Counted from the first letter of the stretch, positions 17,106-29,179 are shown. The stretch: 64,000 nt of DNA from Streptococcus thermophilus (GCA_900618065.1 UYIL01000003.1:2108001-2172000); one strand, 5' to 3'. Notes: generated by a model from the letters alone, not told the origin. A program made the numbers and translations.

Positions 17106-17645
17106 TTATTCCCCTATCAGGGCCTGCAGCAGCGATTCCTGGCAGTACGCGAGCCACTCGACAAGGTTGTCGCGATCCTGCTCCGCGGCCTCCGTCGGGG
17201 CATCAGCAGCGGCGACGTAGAGCCGCATGTCATTCAACGCTGCGATGACCTGCTGCGCCTCATGCTCCTCGACGCTGACTGCAACGCCGCCTGTGGGGCC
17301 AAGCGCAGTGTTGATCACCTGCAAGTTTGCCAGCTTCGCCTTGATGATGTCCGTTTCGTGGAGGCTGCGCAACAGGGAATTGTCCCCGTCGAACTCTTCA
17401 TCCCCGGCGCGCTCAAAATCCGGCAGCAGGCGGGCGAGCGACGGGTCGGTCGGTGCCTCGGTGTGGCCAGACGGCATGTCCATCATTTCGGCGAGCTCAT
17501 CCTTGGGCGCGGACTGCGCGCGCTGGATCAACGCCTCCGACACTGTAGCTGTGAGATCCCCGATGACTTCCCGCTCCATCGGTTCAAACACAGTGCTAAA
17601 GCGTGTGGCCCGCATCAGGCCCTTTTTGCGCCGCCACGGCTGCAT
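17106..17645 (-). CDS. DUF2017 protein (clpS neighbour)
   Basis: 179 residues, mostly helical and acidic. DUF2017 genes follow clpS in many actinobacteria, as here (51 bp gap), which suggests a role linked to ClpAP/ClpCP-dependent protein turnover; no activity is established. An AGGAG site eight bases before the ATG at 17645 supports the start. Confidence 0.85.
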   Translation of the reverse strand: MQPWRRKKGLMRATRFSTVFEPMEREVIGDLTATVSEALIQRAQSAPKDELAEMMDMPSGHTEAPTDPSLARLLPDFERAGDEEFDGDNSLLRSLHETDIIKAKLANLQVINTALGPTGGVAVSVEEHEAQQVIAALNDMRLYVAAADAPTEAAEQDRDNLVEWLAYCQESLLQALIGE

Positions 17646-17696
17646 GCCTTCATCTCCTTTCCAAACCCGGCCGCATCGCAGGCCGGGCGGGGAACG

Positions 17697-17996
17697 TTAA
17701 CCAGCTTGCTGCATCGTGGCCCACAGACCCGCAGTGTGCAGCTTCTTCACGTCGCCTTCGACTTTGTCCTTCTCGCCGGAGGACACCACGGCTTTGCCCT
17801 CGGTGTGCACCTGCATCATCAGCTCCTGGGCGCGCTTGCGGCCGTAACCCAGCACCGTCTGGAACACGTAGGTGACGTAGCTCTGCAAGTTCACCGGGTC
17901 ATCCCACACAATGCACATCCACGGCAGGTTCTCCGCCGTGTCAACATTGACCTCGATCTGCTCGTCGAGATCGGGTGTGGCCATGGGGGAACCCAT
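17697..17996 (-). CDS. clpS: ATP-dependent Clp protease adaptor ClpS
   Basis: Adaptor that delivers N-degron substrates to the Clp AAA unfoldase. Core motif '[15 protein letters not shown]' and C-terminus '[15 protein letters not shown]' are canonical. The ATG at 17996 gives 99 residues, the usual length, but has no clear ribosome binding site; an ATG at 18035, which has a possible -10 ('TAGTAC') close upstream, would add 13 residues. Divergent from pncB. Confidence 0.92.
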   Translation of the reverse strand: MGSPMATPDLDEQIEVNVDTAENLPWMCIVWDDPVNLQSYVTYVFQTVLGYGRKRAQELMMQVHTEGKAVVSSGEKDKVEGDVKKLHTAGLWATMQQAG

Positions 17997-18145
17997 CCGG
18001 ACATCCGGCCGAATCTCAAGGGTGACACCAGTCATAACACCAAGCGTACTAAAGACTGCGCTGCGCGTACGCGCCACGCTGACTCGGCCACCGCCACGGC
18101 ACCGTCCACGGCGTGCGTAGACGAGGAAAGACTAGGCTTGACTGC

Positions 18146-19462
18146 ATGAACGAACAGCCGTCAACCGCCTTTCTCACCGACATGTACGAGCTGACCATGC
18201 TCGACGCATCCATGAAAGACGGCACCCACTCCCGCCAATGCGTTTTCGAAGTCTTCGCCCGCAAGCTGCCCAACGAGCGCCGTTATGGTGTCGTCGCCGG
18301 CACCGGCCGCCTCATCGAAGCCGTGGAGAAGTTCCGCTTCACCGACGACCAGCTAGCCACCGCCGACTTCCTCAGCGAGGACACCCGTGAGTACCTGCGC
18401 AACTACCGCTTCACCGGTCACATCGACGGCTACAAAGAGGGCGAGCTGTACTTCCCCTACTCCCCCATCCTTACCGTGCGCGGAACGTTCGCGGAGTGCT
18501 GCATCCTGGAGACGGTCATCCTGTCCATCCTCAACTCCGACTCGGCGATCGCGTCTGCGGCCTCACGCATGGTCACCGCCGCCGACGGCCGCCCGATCAT
18601 GGAGATGGGATCACGCCGCACCAACGAGCAGGCCGCAGTGACGGGAGCGCGCGCCGCCTATATCGCCGGGTTTAGCTCGACGTCCAACATGGAGGCCTCG
18701 CTACGCTACGGCATTCCCGCGTCCGGCACCGCCGCTCATGCCTGGACGCTGCTGCACACCAACCCCGACGGCACCCCGAACGAAAAGGCAGCCTTTAAGG
18801 CACAGATCGACTCCCTCGGGGTGGATACGACCTTGCTGGTAGACACCTACGACATCACCCAGGGCGTGGCCAACGCCGTCGAGGTCGCAGGCCCGGAGCT
18901 TGGCGGCGTGCGCTTGGACTCCGGGGACCTGGGCATTATGTCTCGCCGCGTGAGGGCGCAGCTCGACGAGCTCGGCGCCTACAACACGAAGATCATCGTC
19001 TCCTCCGACTTGGACGAATTCGCTATCGCCGGCCTGCGGTCGGACCCGGTCGACGGCTACGGCGTGGGCACGTCGGTAGCCACGGGTTCCGGAGCTCCTA
19101 CGGCAGGAATGGTGTACAAGCTCGTCGAGGTCGACGGTGTGCCGGTGGCTAAGCGCAGCTCCGGCAAGCAAATGAAAGGTGGCGCGAAGGGCGCGCTGCG
19201 CACGTACCGCGGCTCAGGTGTCGCAGTCGACGAGATCATTTACCCGTTCAACCAGCACCCGGGCACCCCAACGACGCTCGACTTCCGCGAGCTCGTTGTG
19301 CCGCTGATCCGCGACGGTGAGATCGTCGAGGGCCTGGATGACCTCGAAGCGACCCGCACCCACCTGGCAAAACAGCGCGAGACGCTGCCCTGGGAAGGTT
19401 TGTCGTTGTCCCGCGATGAACCGGCGATTGGCACCCGCTTCGTCGGATTCCCGGAAGAGTGA
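18146..19462 (+). CDS. pncB: Nicotinate phosphoribosyltransferase
   Basis: Joins nicotinate and PRPP to nicotinate mononucleotide. 438 residues. The conserved 'TDMYELTML' N-terminus, 'GSRRTNEQAA' and the 'GGVRLDSGDL' PRPP-site motif are present. It uses the product of PncA (8369-8947). The stop TGA shares one base with the dinG ATG, so the two genes are translationally coupled. ATG at 18146 fits the conserved N-terminus. Confidence 0.95.
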   Translation: MNEQPSTAFLTDMYELTMLDASMKDGTHSRQCVFEVFARKLPNERRYGVVAGTGRLIEAVEKFRFTDDQLATADFLSEDTREYLRNYRFTGHIDGYKEGELYFPYSPILTVRGTFAECCILETVILSILNSDSAIASAASRMVTAADGRPIMEMGSRRTNEQAAVTGARAAYIAGFSSTSNMEASLRYGIPASGTAAHAWTLLHTNPDGTPNEKAAFKAQIDSLGVDTTLLVDTYDITQGVANAVEVAGPELGGVRLDSGDLGIMSRRVRAQLDELGAYNTKIIVSSDLDEFAIAGLRSDPVDGYGVGTSVATGSGAPTAGMVYKLVEVDGVPVAKRSSGKQMKGGAKGALRTYRGSGVAVDEIIYPFNQHPGTPTTLDFRELVVPLIRDGEIVEGLDDLEATRTHLAKQRETLPWEGLSLSRDEPAIGTRFVGFPEE

Positions 19463-21447
19463 TGGAACGGTTGTCACTGTCCGCTCGCGAGCTTCTCGAC
19501 GCCGCTGTTGAATCCCTCGGCGGCACTGAACGCCCGGGGCAAATCGCTATGGCTGAGGCCGTAGCTCAAGCACTTGCCAGTGAACGCCACCTTGCCGTTC
19601 AAGCCAGCACCGGCACCGGTAAATCCCTGGCCTACTTGGTCCCCGCGATCCGGCACGCGCAAGCAAACGACACAACTGTCATCGTCTCCACGGCAACGCT
19701 CGCGCTGCAACGCCAACTTGTCGAGCGCGACCTGCCGCGCCTGGTGAAAGCCCTTGACCCGCTGTTGCCGCGCACCCCGACGTTCGCCATGTTGAAGGGC
19801 CGCTCCAACTATGTGTGCCTGAACAAGATCGGTGTCTTGGACGGCACCGGTGATGGCCAGGAAGCGCTGGTCGACGAAGAAGACATCTCCTGGCTCGGCC
19901 GCCACGTCAAACGCGTCCACGAATGGGCCGAAGAAACGCAGACCGGTGACCGCGACGACCTTGAACCCGGTGTGCCCGACAAGGCGTGGCGGCATGTCTC
20001 CGTCACCGCCAACGAATGCTTAGGTGCCACACGGTGCCCGCACGGTGCCGAATGCTTTGCCGAAGCCGCCCGCGTTCGCGCCGGTGAGGCCGACATCGTG
20101 GTGACCAACCATGCGCTTTTGGCTATCGACGCGCTGTCTGGTGCCTCCATCCTGCCCGAGCACTCCGCCGTCATCATTGACGAGGCCCATGAGCTCGACG
20201 GCCGCGTCACCTCCGTGGCCACCAACGAAATCTCCCCTCACGCGCTGCGGCTAGCTGCCCGCCGCGCCGGGAAGCTGGGAGAGGATCAGCGCAAAGACAC
20301 GCTCGAGGAGCTTATCGACGACTTTGCCGCCGTCCTCGACACCGAATCCCCCGGCCGCTGGGAAACGATTTCGGATCCCGCCCGTGCCGCCTTCGTCGCA
20401 GTGCAGCGTGAACTCCGCCGCACTGGAGAGGCCATCGCCCGCGCTCCGGAAGGCGAAGCAACCAAGGACCCGGAGACCGCAGCCGAACGAGAGAACCTGC
20501 GCAACCACCTTGGCGAGCTGTACACCTCTTTCGATCGCATCTTGAGCGTCTTTGACGAAGACGACCCCGCCAAGCACTTCGACGTTGTTTGGCTCGCCCG
20601 CAGCGCCTCCTCCAGCTCGGAGTCCGCCTCCGTCTCAGTAGCGCCGCTCTCCGTGGCTGCCTTGCTGCGCGACAACCTCTTCGGCGAAAAGACGGTCGTG
20701 CTCACCTCCGCCACCCTCGCCGTGGGCGGCAACTTCGGCGCGATGGCCGCAGCCTGGGGACTACCGGACGGCGCCTGGGACAGCCTCGACGCCGGCACCC
20801 CGTTTGACCCGCGACGCTCCGGGATTCTCTACACCGCGAGGCACCTCCCGCCACCCGGCCGCGACGGCGTCAGCGAAGGCACCCTCGACGAGATGGCCGA
20901 GCTCATCACGGCCGCCGGCGGGCGAACGCTGGGACTCTTCTCCTCTCGCCGTGCCGCGCAGGAAGCCGCCGAAGCTCTGCGGACCCGCTTGCCCTTCGAG
21001 ATTCTCGTCCAGGGCGACGACACCATCGGCGCGCTCGTGAACAAATTCGCCGCCGGGGAGAACGTGTGTCTCTTCGGCACTTTGAGCTTGTGGCAAGGTG
21101 TCGATGTCCCCGGCCGCTCCCTGTCCCACGTGATGATCGACCGGATCCCCTTCCCCCGCCCCGATGACCCGCTGCTGCAGGCCCGCTCCCGCGCCGCCGA
21201 CGCCGCCGGCCGTTCCGGCTTCATGGATGTCTCCGCCACCCACGCCGCACTCCTGCTCGCCCAAGGTGCTGGCCGGTTGCTGCGCAGCACCACCGACCGC
21301 GGCGTCGTCTCGGTCCTGGACAGCCGCTTAGTGACGAAGCGCTACGGCTCCTTCCTCCGCGCCTCCCTTCCCGACTTCTGGGAAACGACCGACCCCGAGG
21401 TAGTGCGCGGCGCGCTGCGCCGCTTGGTGGCTCAGCCAGCCGAGTAG
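19462..21447 (+). CDS. dinG: DinG-family ATP-dependent DNA helicase
   Basis: XPD/DinG superfamily 2 helicase of about 661 residues. Walker A 'ASTGTGKS' (49-55), four cysteines at 119, 186, 192 and 198 that match an iron-sulfur cluster, the 'DEAH' box at 240-243 and C-terminal motifs including 'QGVDVPG' and 'AQGAGRLLRS' are visible. It should unwind 5' to 3' at forks, R-loops or damaged DNA. ATG overlaps the pncB stop (TGATG); a GTG one codon earlier is possible. Convergent with the PTH2-domain gene, overlapping it by 16 bases. Confidence 0.93.
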   Translation: MERLSLSARELLDAAVESLGGTERPGQIAMAEAVAQALASERHLAVQASTGTGKSLAYLVPAIRHAQANDTTVIVSTATLALQRQLVERDLPRLVKALDPLLPRTPTFAMLKGRSNYVCLNKIGVLDGTGDGQEALVDEEDISWLGRHVKRVHEWAEETQTGDRDDLEPGVPDKAWRHVSVTANECLGATRCPHGAECFAEAARVRAGEADIVVTNHALLAIDALSGASILPEHSAVIIDEAHELDGRVTSVATNEISPHALRLAARRAGKLGEDQRKDTLEELIDDFAAVLDTESPGRWETISDPARAAFVAVQRELRRTGEAIARAPEGEATKDPETAAERENLRNHLGELYTSFDRILSVFDEDDPAKHFDVVWLARSASSSSESASVSVAPLSVAALLRDNLFGEKTVVLTSATLAVGGNFGAMAAAWGLPDGAWDSLDAGTPFDPRRSGILYTARHLPPPGRDGVSEGTLDEMAELITAAGGRTLGLFSSRRAAQEAAEALRTRLPFEILVQGDDTIGALVNKFAAGENVCLFGTLSLWQGVDVPGRSLSHVMIDRIPFPRPDDPLLQARSRAADAAGRSGFMDVSATHAALLLAQGAGRLLRSTTDRGVVSVLDSRLVTKRYGSFLRASLPDFWETTDPEVVRGALRRLVAQPAE

Positions 21448-22223
21448 GCGCCCGGATGCGCGACCACGGTCACGGACCCTGGTGCGACCTCGGTGAAGCC
21501 GCTGTCGCGGACGGGGACGGAAGCGGGGTGGGCAGCAGTGGCGTCGATAAGCTCGCGCGGCACCTCGCTGACCGCAATGGGAAAGCCGTCGAGTGCCCAG
21601 CGCACCGCCCACTCTTCGCTCATGTGCGCTGCGAGCAGCATCGACCCGTGGCCGACTTGCGCAGCGGCTTTGCCGGCGGTCATCGCAAGCGAGTCGTCGA
21701 CGAGAATCACTGGGACTGACGACGCCTCGATTTCTCCGACACTGGGTGCCGGCCGGTCATCGTGCGGGAGGTCGGTGCCTTTGATCTGCAGTTTGCCGAT
21801 CGCGTGCGGAACCTCACCGACCGCCGAAGGAATGAACGCGCGGGCTGCGGCGACCGGACCCCTCGCGTCGGACACGAATGTGCGCCCTGGCAACGCCTGC
21901 ACGTTCTCCCACGCGGCGCCGCGGGCACGTCGCGCGATCTTGCGGATCCGGTGGCCGTACCACTGAGCCAGCGCGTCGCGCCAGGCGGACTCCTGCCCTG
22001 CGCGCGGATCGAGACACACAGCTGCAGCGGCTTGGGCAGCGGCCACGAGAACATCATTACGCTGCGGCGGATCCGTCTTCGGAATGTGCAGCGCAATCTG
22101 CATCGCCTGAACAGTAGCGGGATCGTCCGGGTCTTCGCCGCCGCGGCGGTCGTCGGCGAGACTCGTGGCCAAGAAACGGTGTGCCGCAGCGACATCTGCG
22201 GCGGTGTCGGGTGCTTCGGGCAT
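21432..22223 (-). CDS. PTH2-domain protein (peptidyl-tRNA hydrolase II-like)
   Basis: 263 residues. The C-terminal third has the PTH2 signature 'AMTAGKAAAQVGHGSMLLAA', typical of archaeal/eukaryotic-type peptidyl-tRNA hydrolase, while the N-terminal half is a corynebacterial extension of unknown role. Activity on peptidyl-tRNA is inferred from the fold only. The ATG overlaps the serB stop by one base (TGATG), so it is coupled to serB. Confidence 0.75.
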   Translation of the reverse strand: MPEAPDTAADVAAAHRFLATSLADDRRGGEDPDDPATVQAMQIALHIPKTDPPQRNDVLVAAAQAAAAVCLDPRAGQESAWRDALAQWYGHRIRKIARRARGAAWENVQALPGRTFVSDARGPVAAARAFIPSAVGEVPHAIGKLQIKGTDLPHDDRPAPSVGEIEASSVPVILVDDSLAMTAGKAAAQVGHGSMLLAAHMSEEWAVRWALDGFPIAVSEVPRELIDATAAHPASVPVRDSGFTEVAPGSVTVVAHPGAYSAG

Positions 22224-23473
22224 CAGTCGAGCGCGACTTTTCCGTCGATCCCCTGTTCCTCGTTGAGTGTATCGATCTCATGGCGCGGCACGCCCATGAT
22301 GTACAGCACCGAATCGAGGAACGGGTGGTTCACCGACGTGTCCGCGACCTCACGCAGCGCTGGTTTCGCGTTGAAAGCGATGCCCAGGCCGGCGGCGGTG
22401 AGCATATCAATGTCGTTCGCGCCGTCCCCGACCGCCACCGTCTGGGACAAGCGCAGGCCCGAATCATCAGCGAACTCGGCGAGGAACTCTGCCTTCGCCC
22501 TACGGTCCACAACCTTGCCGATCACGTTGCCGGTGAGTTTGCCGTCGACAATCTCGAGCGTGTTCGCACGCACATAATCGAGGTCAAGGTCTGCCGCCAT
22601 CGGCTCAAGCACCTGGATGAACCCGCCCGAGACGACAGCTGTGCGATACCCCATTTGTTTCAACGTGCGGATCGTTGTGCGGGCACCGGGGGTGAGTTCG
22701 ATGTCGCGTGCAACGCTGTCAAGCACCGATGCGTCCAAGCCCGCGAGCGTTGCGACGCGCTCACGCAGCGATTCCTCGAAGTCCAACTCCCCACGCATTG
22801 CCCGCTCGGTGACTTCAGCGACCTCCGCCTCGCGCCCGGCATGAGCCGCCAGCATCTCAATGACCTCGCCCGTGATCAGCGTCGAATCGCAGTCGAAGCA
22901 CACCAACCGCTTCGAGCGGCGCGCCAAACCGGCACGCTCGATCGCAATGTCAACACCGAGGCCCGTGGTGAGCTCCGCCAAAGCCTGGCGCACCGTGTGG
23001 CTGACCTCGTCACCGGCCCCGGGAATGGTAATCGACAACTCCAGACCCGTCACTGGGTAATCGGAGATGCCGCGGATCCGGTCGATGTTCGCTCCAAAAT
23101 CAGCCAGGGTGCGGCCGATCTCGGAGACCGCCTCCGCCGTCACCGGATCTCCTAGCACGACCACAGCATGGGTGGAGCGTCGCCGCTGCGGAGCAAGAGA
23201 AGCCTCATCCGTCTCAATGATCACGGAGTGCGCAGCCAGCTCCGGAGCCGCATCCAAATCCTCCCGCAGAGCCGCAACGCCGCTCGCGTTGACCCCTGCG
23301 AAAGCCGCAAGGGCGAGACGTCCACGGAACTGGGCTTGCTCAACGTCGAGAAGCTGCACACCGTGCTGCGACAGCAACGCGAAGAATGCGGCCGTCACAC
23401 CGGGGTGATCAGGCCCCGTCACCGTGATCACTGCGTGTTGGAGGCCGGGTTGAAGGGTCACCGAATACGTCAT
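22223..23473 (-). CDS. serB: Phosphoserine phosphatase
   Basis: HAD-family phosphatase that makes L-serine. 416 residues: tandem ACT domains (about 1-95 and 100-180) for amino-acid feedback and a C-terminal HAD domain with 'DCDST' (nucleophile D194, acid D196), 'VVSGGF' and 'GDGANDIDM'. Serine feeds CysE/CysK encoded at 57364-58995. The two-ACT form is typical of mycobacteria and corynebacteria. Followed by the coupled PTH2 gene. Confidence 0.95.
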   Translation of the reverse strand: MTYSVTLQPGLQHAVITVTGPDHPGVTAAFFALLSQHGVQLLDVEQAQFRGRLALAAFAGVNASGVAALREDLDAAPELAAHSVIIETDEASLAPQRRRSTHAVVVLGDPVTAEAVSEIGRTLADFGANIDRIRGISDYPVTGLELSITIPGAGDEVSHTVRQALAELTTGLGVDIAIERAGLARRSKRLVCFDCDSTLITGEVIEMLAAHAGREAEVAEVTERAMRGELDFEESLRERVATLAGLDASVLDSVARDIELTPGARTTIRTLKQMGYRTAVVSGGFIQVLEPMAADLDLDYVRANTLEIVDGKLTGNVIGKVVDRRAKAEFLAEFADDSGLRLSQTVAVGDGANDIDMLTAAGLGIAFNAKPALREVADTSVNHPFLDSVLYIMGVPRHEIDTLNEEQGIDGKVALD

Positions 23474-23492
23474 GGACTCGAAAGTACAGCAA

Positions 23493-23527
23493 CAGGCCCC
23501 GCTCCACGATGTCGGGAGCGGGGCCTG
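23493..23527 (-). terminator. Terminator of ctaD
   Basis: Perfect 13-pair stem 'CAGGCCCCGCTCC' / 'GGAGCGGGGCCTG'. On the minus strand it follows the ctaD stop by 25 bases and has a T-containing tail. Confidence 0.75.
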
Positions 23528-23551
23528 CCGGTTAGTTCAGGAGACTACCGT

Positions 23552-25426
23552 TTAGTCGGTCACCGCGGTGGAGCCGGAGGAACGGCCCTCTGCCGGGCGC
23601 ACCTTGGTCACCGTCTCGGTTCCGGTGCGCTGAGAAGCGGAGGACGTTGCCGCGGTCTCGGATTCGCGGGAGTCAGAGCTAGTGTGCTCGTTCTCCTCGG
23701 GGGCTGTGGCCTCCGAGCGGGGGTCGTGGTGGCCGGTGTGGGCCTCACGGCGCAGAGTCTCCACCATGTGCGGGTAGTGCAGCTCGAATGCGGGGCGTTC
23801 GGAGCGGATACGCGGCAGGGAGGTGAAGTTGTGTCCAGGAGGCGGGCAGGAGGTTGCCCACTCCAGGGAGTTGCCGTAGCCCCACGGGTCGTCGACAGTG
23901 ACGACCTCGCCGTAGCGCCAGGACTTGTACACGTTCCAGATGAACGGCAGGAAGGCGATGCCCAGGATGAAGGAGCCGATCGTGGAGATCTGGTTCAGCA
24001 AGGTGAAGCCGTCGGAGTCCAGGTAGTCGGCGTAGCGGCGCGGCATGCCCATGTTGCCCAGCCAGTGCTGGACCAGGAAGGTCATGTTGAAGCCGATCAT
24101 GACGAGCCAGAAGTGAATCTTGCCCAAGCGCTCGTCGAGCATGCGGCCGGTCATCTTCGGGAACCAGAAGTAAATGCCTGCACAGGAGGCGAACACGACC
24201 GTACCGAAGAGGGTGTAGTGGAAGTGCGCGACAACGAAGTAGGTGTCAGACAGCTGGAAGTCCAGCGGCGGGGAGGCCAGCATGATGCCGGTCAGGCCAC
24301 CGAAGAGGAAGACGAACAGGAAGCCGACGGCCCACAGCATCGGGGTTTCAAAGGTCAGGTGGCCGTTCCACATCGTGCCCACCCAGTTGAAGAACTTCAC
24401 ACCGGTTGGCACGGCGATCAGGAAGGTCATGAAGGAGAAGAACGGCAGCAGGACCGCGCCGGTGACGTACATGTGGTGCGCCCACACAGCCATGGACAGG
24501 CCACCGATGGCCAGAGTTGCGAAGACCAGACCAATGTAACCGAAGACCGGCTTGCGGGAGAACACCGGGATGATCTCGGAGATGATGCCGAAGAACGGCA
24601 GTGCCAGGACATAGACCTCGGGGTGGCCAAAGAACCAGAACAGGTGCTGCCACAGGATGGCGCCACCGTTGGCCGGGTCGAAGATGTGGCCGCCGAGTTT
24701 GCGGTCGTAGAGGACACCAAGGGCTGCAGCGGTCAGCAGCGGGAAGATCATCAGGGCCAGGATGGAGGCCACAAAGATGGTCCAAGTGAACACCGGCAGG
24801 CGGAACATGGTCATGCCCGGGGCACGCAGGGTGAGCACGGTGGTGACCATGTTGATGGCGGAAGCCAGGGTACCGATACCGGTTGCGCCGACACCGAGAA
24901 TCCACAGGTCAGCGCCCACACCCGGGGTGTGGATGGCATCTGCCAGCGGCATGTACATGGTCCAGCCGAAGTCAGCTGCGCCGCCCGGTGTGAGGAAGCC
25001 TGCGAGCATGGCGATGACACCGGCGGTGGTGATCCAGAAACCGAACGCGTTCAGGCGCGGGAAAGCGACATCCGGGGCACCGATCTGCAGCGGCAGAACG
25101 AAGTTGGCGAAGCCCCACACGATCGGGGTACCGAACGCCAGAAGCATCACGGTGCCGTGCAGGGTGAACAGCTGGTTGAACTGCTCGTTGGAAAGGAACT
25201 GCAGACCCGGGGAGAAAAGCTCCGCGCGGATCAGCAGGGCCATAAGGCCACCGACGAAGAACCAAATAAACGCTGTGATGATGTAGAAAATGCCCAGCTG
25301 TTTGTGGTCCGTGGTGGTCATCAGGTCCCAAAGGCGGGTGCCTTTGCGGGCCTTGCCGGTCGGTTCCGGCCGTGCCGGTGCAGCTTCGACGACGTCAGCG
25401 TCGAGCCGTGGTGCCACAGCAGTCAT
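23552..25426 (-). CDS. ctaD: Cytochrome aa3 oxidase subunit I
   Basis: Terminal oxidase subunit with twelve expected membrane helices, low-spin heme a and the heme a3-CuB centre. 'LHGTVMLL' holds a heme ligand, '[11 protein letters not shown]' the CuB His and cross-linked Tyr, 'AHHMYVTG' two more CuB His and '[11 protein letters not shown]' the heme ligands. 624 residues, with a hydrophilic Ser/Thr/Glu-rich tail of about 60 residues after the conserved end. AGGAGG sits six bases before the ATG. In corynebacteria it forms a supercomplex with cytochrome bc1; the other subunits are not in this window. Confidence 0.97.
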   Translation of the reverse strand: MTAVAPRLDADVVEAAPARPEPTGKARKGTRLWDLMTTTDHKQLGIFYIITAFIWFFVGGLMALLIRAELFSPGLQFLSNEQFNQLFTLHGTVMLLAFGTPIVWGFANFVLPLQIGAPDVAFPRLNAFGFWITTAGVIAMLAGFLTPGGAADFGWTMYMPLADAIHTPGVGADLWILGVGATGIGTLASAINMVTTVLTLRAPGMTMFRLPVFTWTIFVASILALMIFPLLTAAALGVLYDRKLGGHIFDPANGGAILWQHLFWFFGHPEVYVLALPFFGIISEIIPVFSRKPVFGYIGLVFATLAIGGLSMAVWAHHMYVTGAVLLPFFSFMTFLIAVPTGVKFFNWVGTMWNGHLTFETPMLWAVGFLFVFLFGGLTGIMLASPPLDFQLSDTYFVVAHFHYTLFGTVVFASCAGIYFWFPKMTGRMLDERLGKIHFWLVMIGFNMTFLVQHWLGNMGMPRRYADYLDSDGFTLLNQISTIGSFILGIAFLPFIWNVYKSWRYGEVVTVDDPWGYGNSLEWATSCPPPGHNFTSLPRIRSERPAFELHYPHMVETLRREAHTGHHDPRSEATAPEENEHTSSDSRESETAATSSASQRTGTETVTKVRPAEGRSSGSTAVTD

Positions 25427-25749
25427 ACGTATCCTCCTGAATTAACCTCAGCCGCTATACCCCCAGTGGGATTTCCCGGGGGCGCCCCCTCCAATGCCCC
25501 GAAAATCGCATTTCGGAGGGCATGGATAGGACGCGGCCAATACCGCTTCATCATAACCAGCGGTCCAGCGAAAATCCAGATGGCAGGCAGCGTGGTCACG
25601 CTGCTCATTTCGGGCGCAACCACCGCCCCAGCTCACAGCGCTGAACTGGGCGGGAGCGACTTGGCCGCCGGCCCCTGCGAGCCCCGCAGCGCCCGGATTT
25701 CAACCCAGAACGGGGGCGGTTTGACCCCGTATTAGGTTGAGCCAAAGAA
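25427..25749. other. Intergenic region upstream of ctaD
   Basis: No gene is visible in these roughly 320 bases. The ctaD promoter must lie here. A GC-rich partial inverted repeat around 25480-25530 ('CCCCGAAAATCGCATTTCGGAGGG') might form a hairpin in the ctaD leader. Confidence 0.4.
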
Positions 25750-25787
25750 TGCCCCGGCCGGGCCCAGGGAACGGGCCAGCCGGGGCA
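25750..25787 (-). terminator. Terminator of nrdF
   Basis: Stem 'TGCCCCGGC' / 'GCCGGGGCA' with a TTCTTT tail on the minus strand, 22 bases past the nrdF stop. Confidence 0.75.
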
Positions 25788-25809
25788 CGGGTCCCACGGA
25801 TCAGTGCGG

Positions 25810-26919
<1,110 letters not shown>

Positions 26920-26936
26920 TCACTGCTGCGGGAGAA

Positions 26937-29099
26937 CTACAGCATGCAGGACACGCAGCCCTCGACTTCGGTGCCTTCCAGCGCCATTTGGCGCAGGCGG
27001 ATGTAGTAGAGGGTCTTGATGCCCTTGCGCCACGCGTAGATCTGGGCGCGGTTAATGTCGCGGGTGGTCACGGTGTCCTTGAAGAACAGCGTCAGCGACA
27101 AACCCTGGTCTACGTACTTCGTGGCTTCGGCGTAAGTGTCGATGATCTTCTCGAAACCGATCTCGTACGCGTCCTTGAAGTACTCGGCATTCTCGTTGTC
27201 CATGTGCGGCGCCGGGTAGTAGACGCGGCCGATCTTGCCTTCCTTGCGGATCTCGATCTTGGAGGCGATCGGGTGGATCGACGAGGTCGAGTTGTTGATG
27301 TAGGAGATCGATCCGGTCGGCGGCACCGCCTGCAGGTAGCGGTTGTAAATGCCGTCGCGGGCGACGTCCTGCTTCAGCTGCTCCCACTCCTCGGCGCTCG
27401 GGGGCTGGGCGGAAGAGCCGTCGAAAAGCTCTTTCACGCGCTGCGTCCTCGGCTGGAAGTCGGCCGGGTTGTAGCGGTCGAAGAACTCGCCGCTGGCGTA
27501 CTCGGAGTCCTCGAAGCCCGCGAAGCGCTGGCCCTTCTCCACGGCGATCTTGTGGGAGGCCTTGATGCACTCGTACATGATCGTGGCGAAGTAGGCGTTG
27601 GTGAAGTCCAGGCCTTCCTCGGAGCCGTACTCGATGTGCTCGCGGCCGAGGTAGCCGTGCAGGTTCATCTGGCCTAGGCCGATGGCGTGGGAGGCATCGT
27701 TGCCCTCGCGCACGCTCGGCACCGAGTCGATCGAGGTCTTGTCGGCAACAGCAGTCAGGCCGCGAATGGCGGTCTCGACAGTGCGGGAGAAGTTGTCCGA
27801 ATCCATCGCCATCGCGATGTTGAGCGAGCCCAAGTTGCAGGAGATGTCGTGGCCGATCGTGTCGTACGTCAAGTCCTCATTGAGCACGGACGCCGAGTTG
27901 ACCTGCAGAATCTCCGAGCACAGGTTAGACATGTTGATGCGGCCGGTCTTCACTGGGTTCGCGCGGTTCGCGTGGTCCTCGAAGAGGATGTAGGGGTAGC
28001 CGGACTCGAACTGAATCTCGGCGATGGTTTGGAAGAACTGGCGCGCCTTGATCTTCGTTTTGCGGATGCGCGGGTCCTCCACCATTTCGTCGTACTTCTC
28101 CGTGACCGAGATGTCGGCGAAGGGCACGCCGTAGACGCGCTCGACGTCGTACGGGGAGAACAAGTACATGTCGTCGTTGCGCTTGGCCAGCTCGAAGGTG
28201 ATGTCCGGGATGACCACGCCGAGCGAGAGGGTCTTGATACGGATCTTCTCATCCGCGTTCTCGCGCTTGGTGTCCAAAAAGCGCAGGATGTCCGGGTGGT
28301 GCGCGTTCAAGTACACCGCGCCGGCGCCTTGGCGGGCGCCGAGCTGGTTGGCGTAGGAGAAGGAGTCTTCCAGCAGCTTCATCACGGGGATGACACCGGA
28401 AGACTGGTTCTCAATGTGCTTGATCGGGGCACCCGACTCGCGGATGTTGCTCAACAGCAGCGCCACACCGCCGCCGCGCTTCGATAGCTGCAGCGAGGAG
28501 TTGATGGCACGCCCAATGGACTCCATGTTGTCCTCGATGCGCAGCAGGAAGCACGACACCAGCTCACCGCGCTGCGCCTTGCCCGCGTTGAGGAAAGTCG
28601 GGGTGGCGGGCTGGAACCGGCCGGTCATGATCTCGTCGACCAGCGCGGAGGCGATTTCCTCGTTGCCGTCGGCGAGGAACAGTGCAGTCATGGCCACGCG
28701 GTCCTCGAAACGCTCCAGGTAGCGGCGGCCGTCAAACGTCTTCAGCGTGTAGGAGGTGTAGTACTTGTACGCACCCAAGAAGGACTGAAAACGGAACTTG
28801 AAGCTGTACGCCCGCTTGAACGTGGACTTCACAAAGTCCCAGTCGTACGCCTGGATGACTTCCGGCTCGTAGTACTTGTTCTCCACCAGGTAGTTCATCT
28901 TCTCTTCCAGGTCGTGGAAGTAGACGGTGTTCTGGTTGACGTGCTGGAGGAAGAACTGGTTAGCGGCCTCGCGGTCTTTGTCGAACTGGATGTGGCCGTT
29001 CTCGTCATACAGGTTCAGCAGCGCGTTGAGGGCGTGGTAGTCAAGCTGTTCTGCCGTGTCGACGGGCTCTGCGACGGTCTTTCCCGTTGTGGCGGTCAC
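26937..29099 (-). CDS. nrdE: Class Ib ribonucleotide reductase, alpha subunit
   Basis: Catalytic subunit (720 residues) that reduces NDPs to dNDPs. The substrate-site cysteine is in 'GELVSCFLL', and the C-terminal redox pair is in 'GCVSCML', which passes electrons from NrdH. The N-terminus lacks the ATP-cone of class Ia enzymes, as expected for class Ib. Last gene of nrdH-nrdI-nrdE. Confidence 0.97.
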   Translation of the reverse strand: MTATTGKTVAEPVDTAEQLDYHALNALLNLYDENGHIQFDKDREAANQFFLQHVNQNTVYFHDLEEKMNYLVENKYYEPEVIQAYDWDFVKSTFKRAYSFKFRFQSFLGAYKYYTSYTLKTFDGRRYLERFEDRVAMTALFLADGNEEIASALVDEIMTGRFQPATPTFLNAGKAQRGELVSCFLLRIEDNMESIGRAINSSLQLSKRGGGVALLLSNIRESGAPIKHIENQSSGVIPVMKLLEDSFSYANQLGARQGAGAVYLNAHHPDILRFLDTKRENADEKIRIKTLSLGVVIPDITFELAKRNDDMYLFSPYDVERVYGVPFADISVTEKYDEMVEDPRIRKTKIKARQFFQTIAEIQFESGYPYILFEDHANRANPVKTGRINMSNLCSEILQVNSASVLNEDLTYDTIGHDISCNLGSLNIAMAMDSDNFSRTVETAIRGLTAVADKTSIDSVPSVREGNDASHAIGLGQMNLHGYLGREHIEYGSEEGLDFTNAYFATIMYECIKASHKIAVEKGQRFAGFEDSEYASGEFFDRYNPADFQPRTQRVKELFDGSSAQPPSAEEWEQLKQDVARDGIYNRYLQAVPPTGSISYINNSTSSIHPIASKIEIRKEGKIGRVYYPAPHMDNENAEYFKDAYEIGFEKIIDTYAEATKYVDQGLSLTLFFKDTVTTRDINRAQIYAWRKGIKTLYYIRLRQMALEGTEVEGCVSCML

Positions 29100-29179
29100 T
29101 GTAGTCGGGCCTTTCTTGTGCGGGAGTTCAGGGAGCGTTTATTGGGAGGTACAGCTATGAAGTTATGAAGTCTTGTGGT

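Noticed and set aside
23168..25735. An 855-codon open frame on the plus strand
   Set aside because: It lies antisense to ctaD and the serB start. It reads His/Gly/Glu/Gln-rich low-complexity sequence without domains, as expected from the mirror of high-GC codons.
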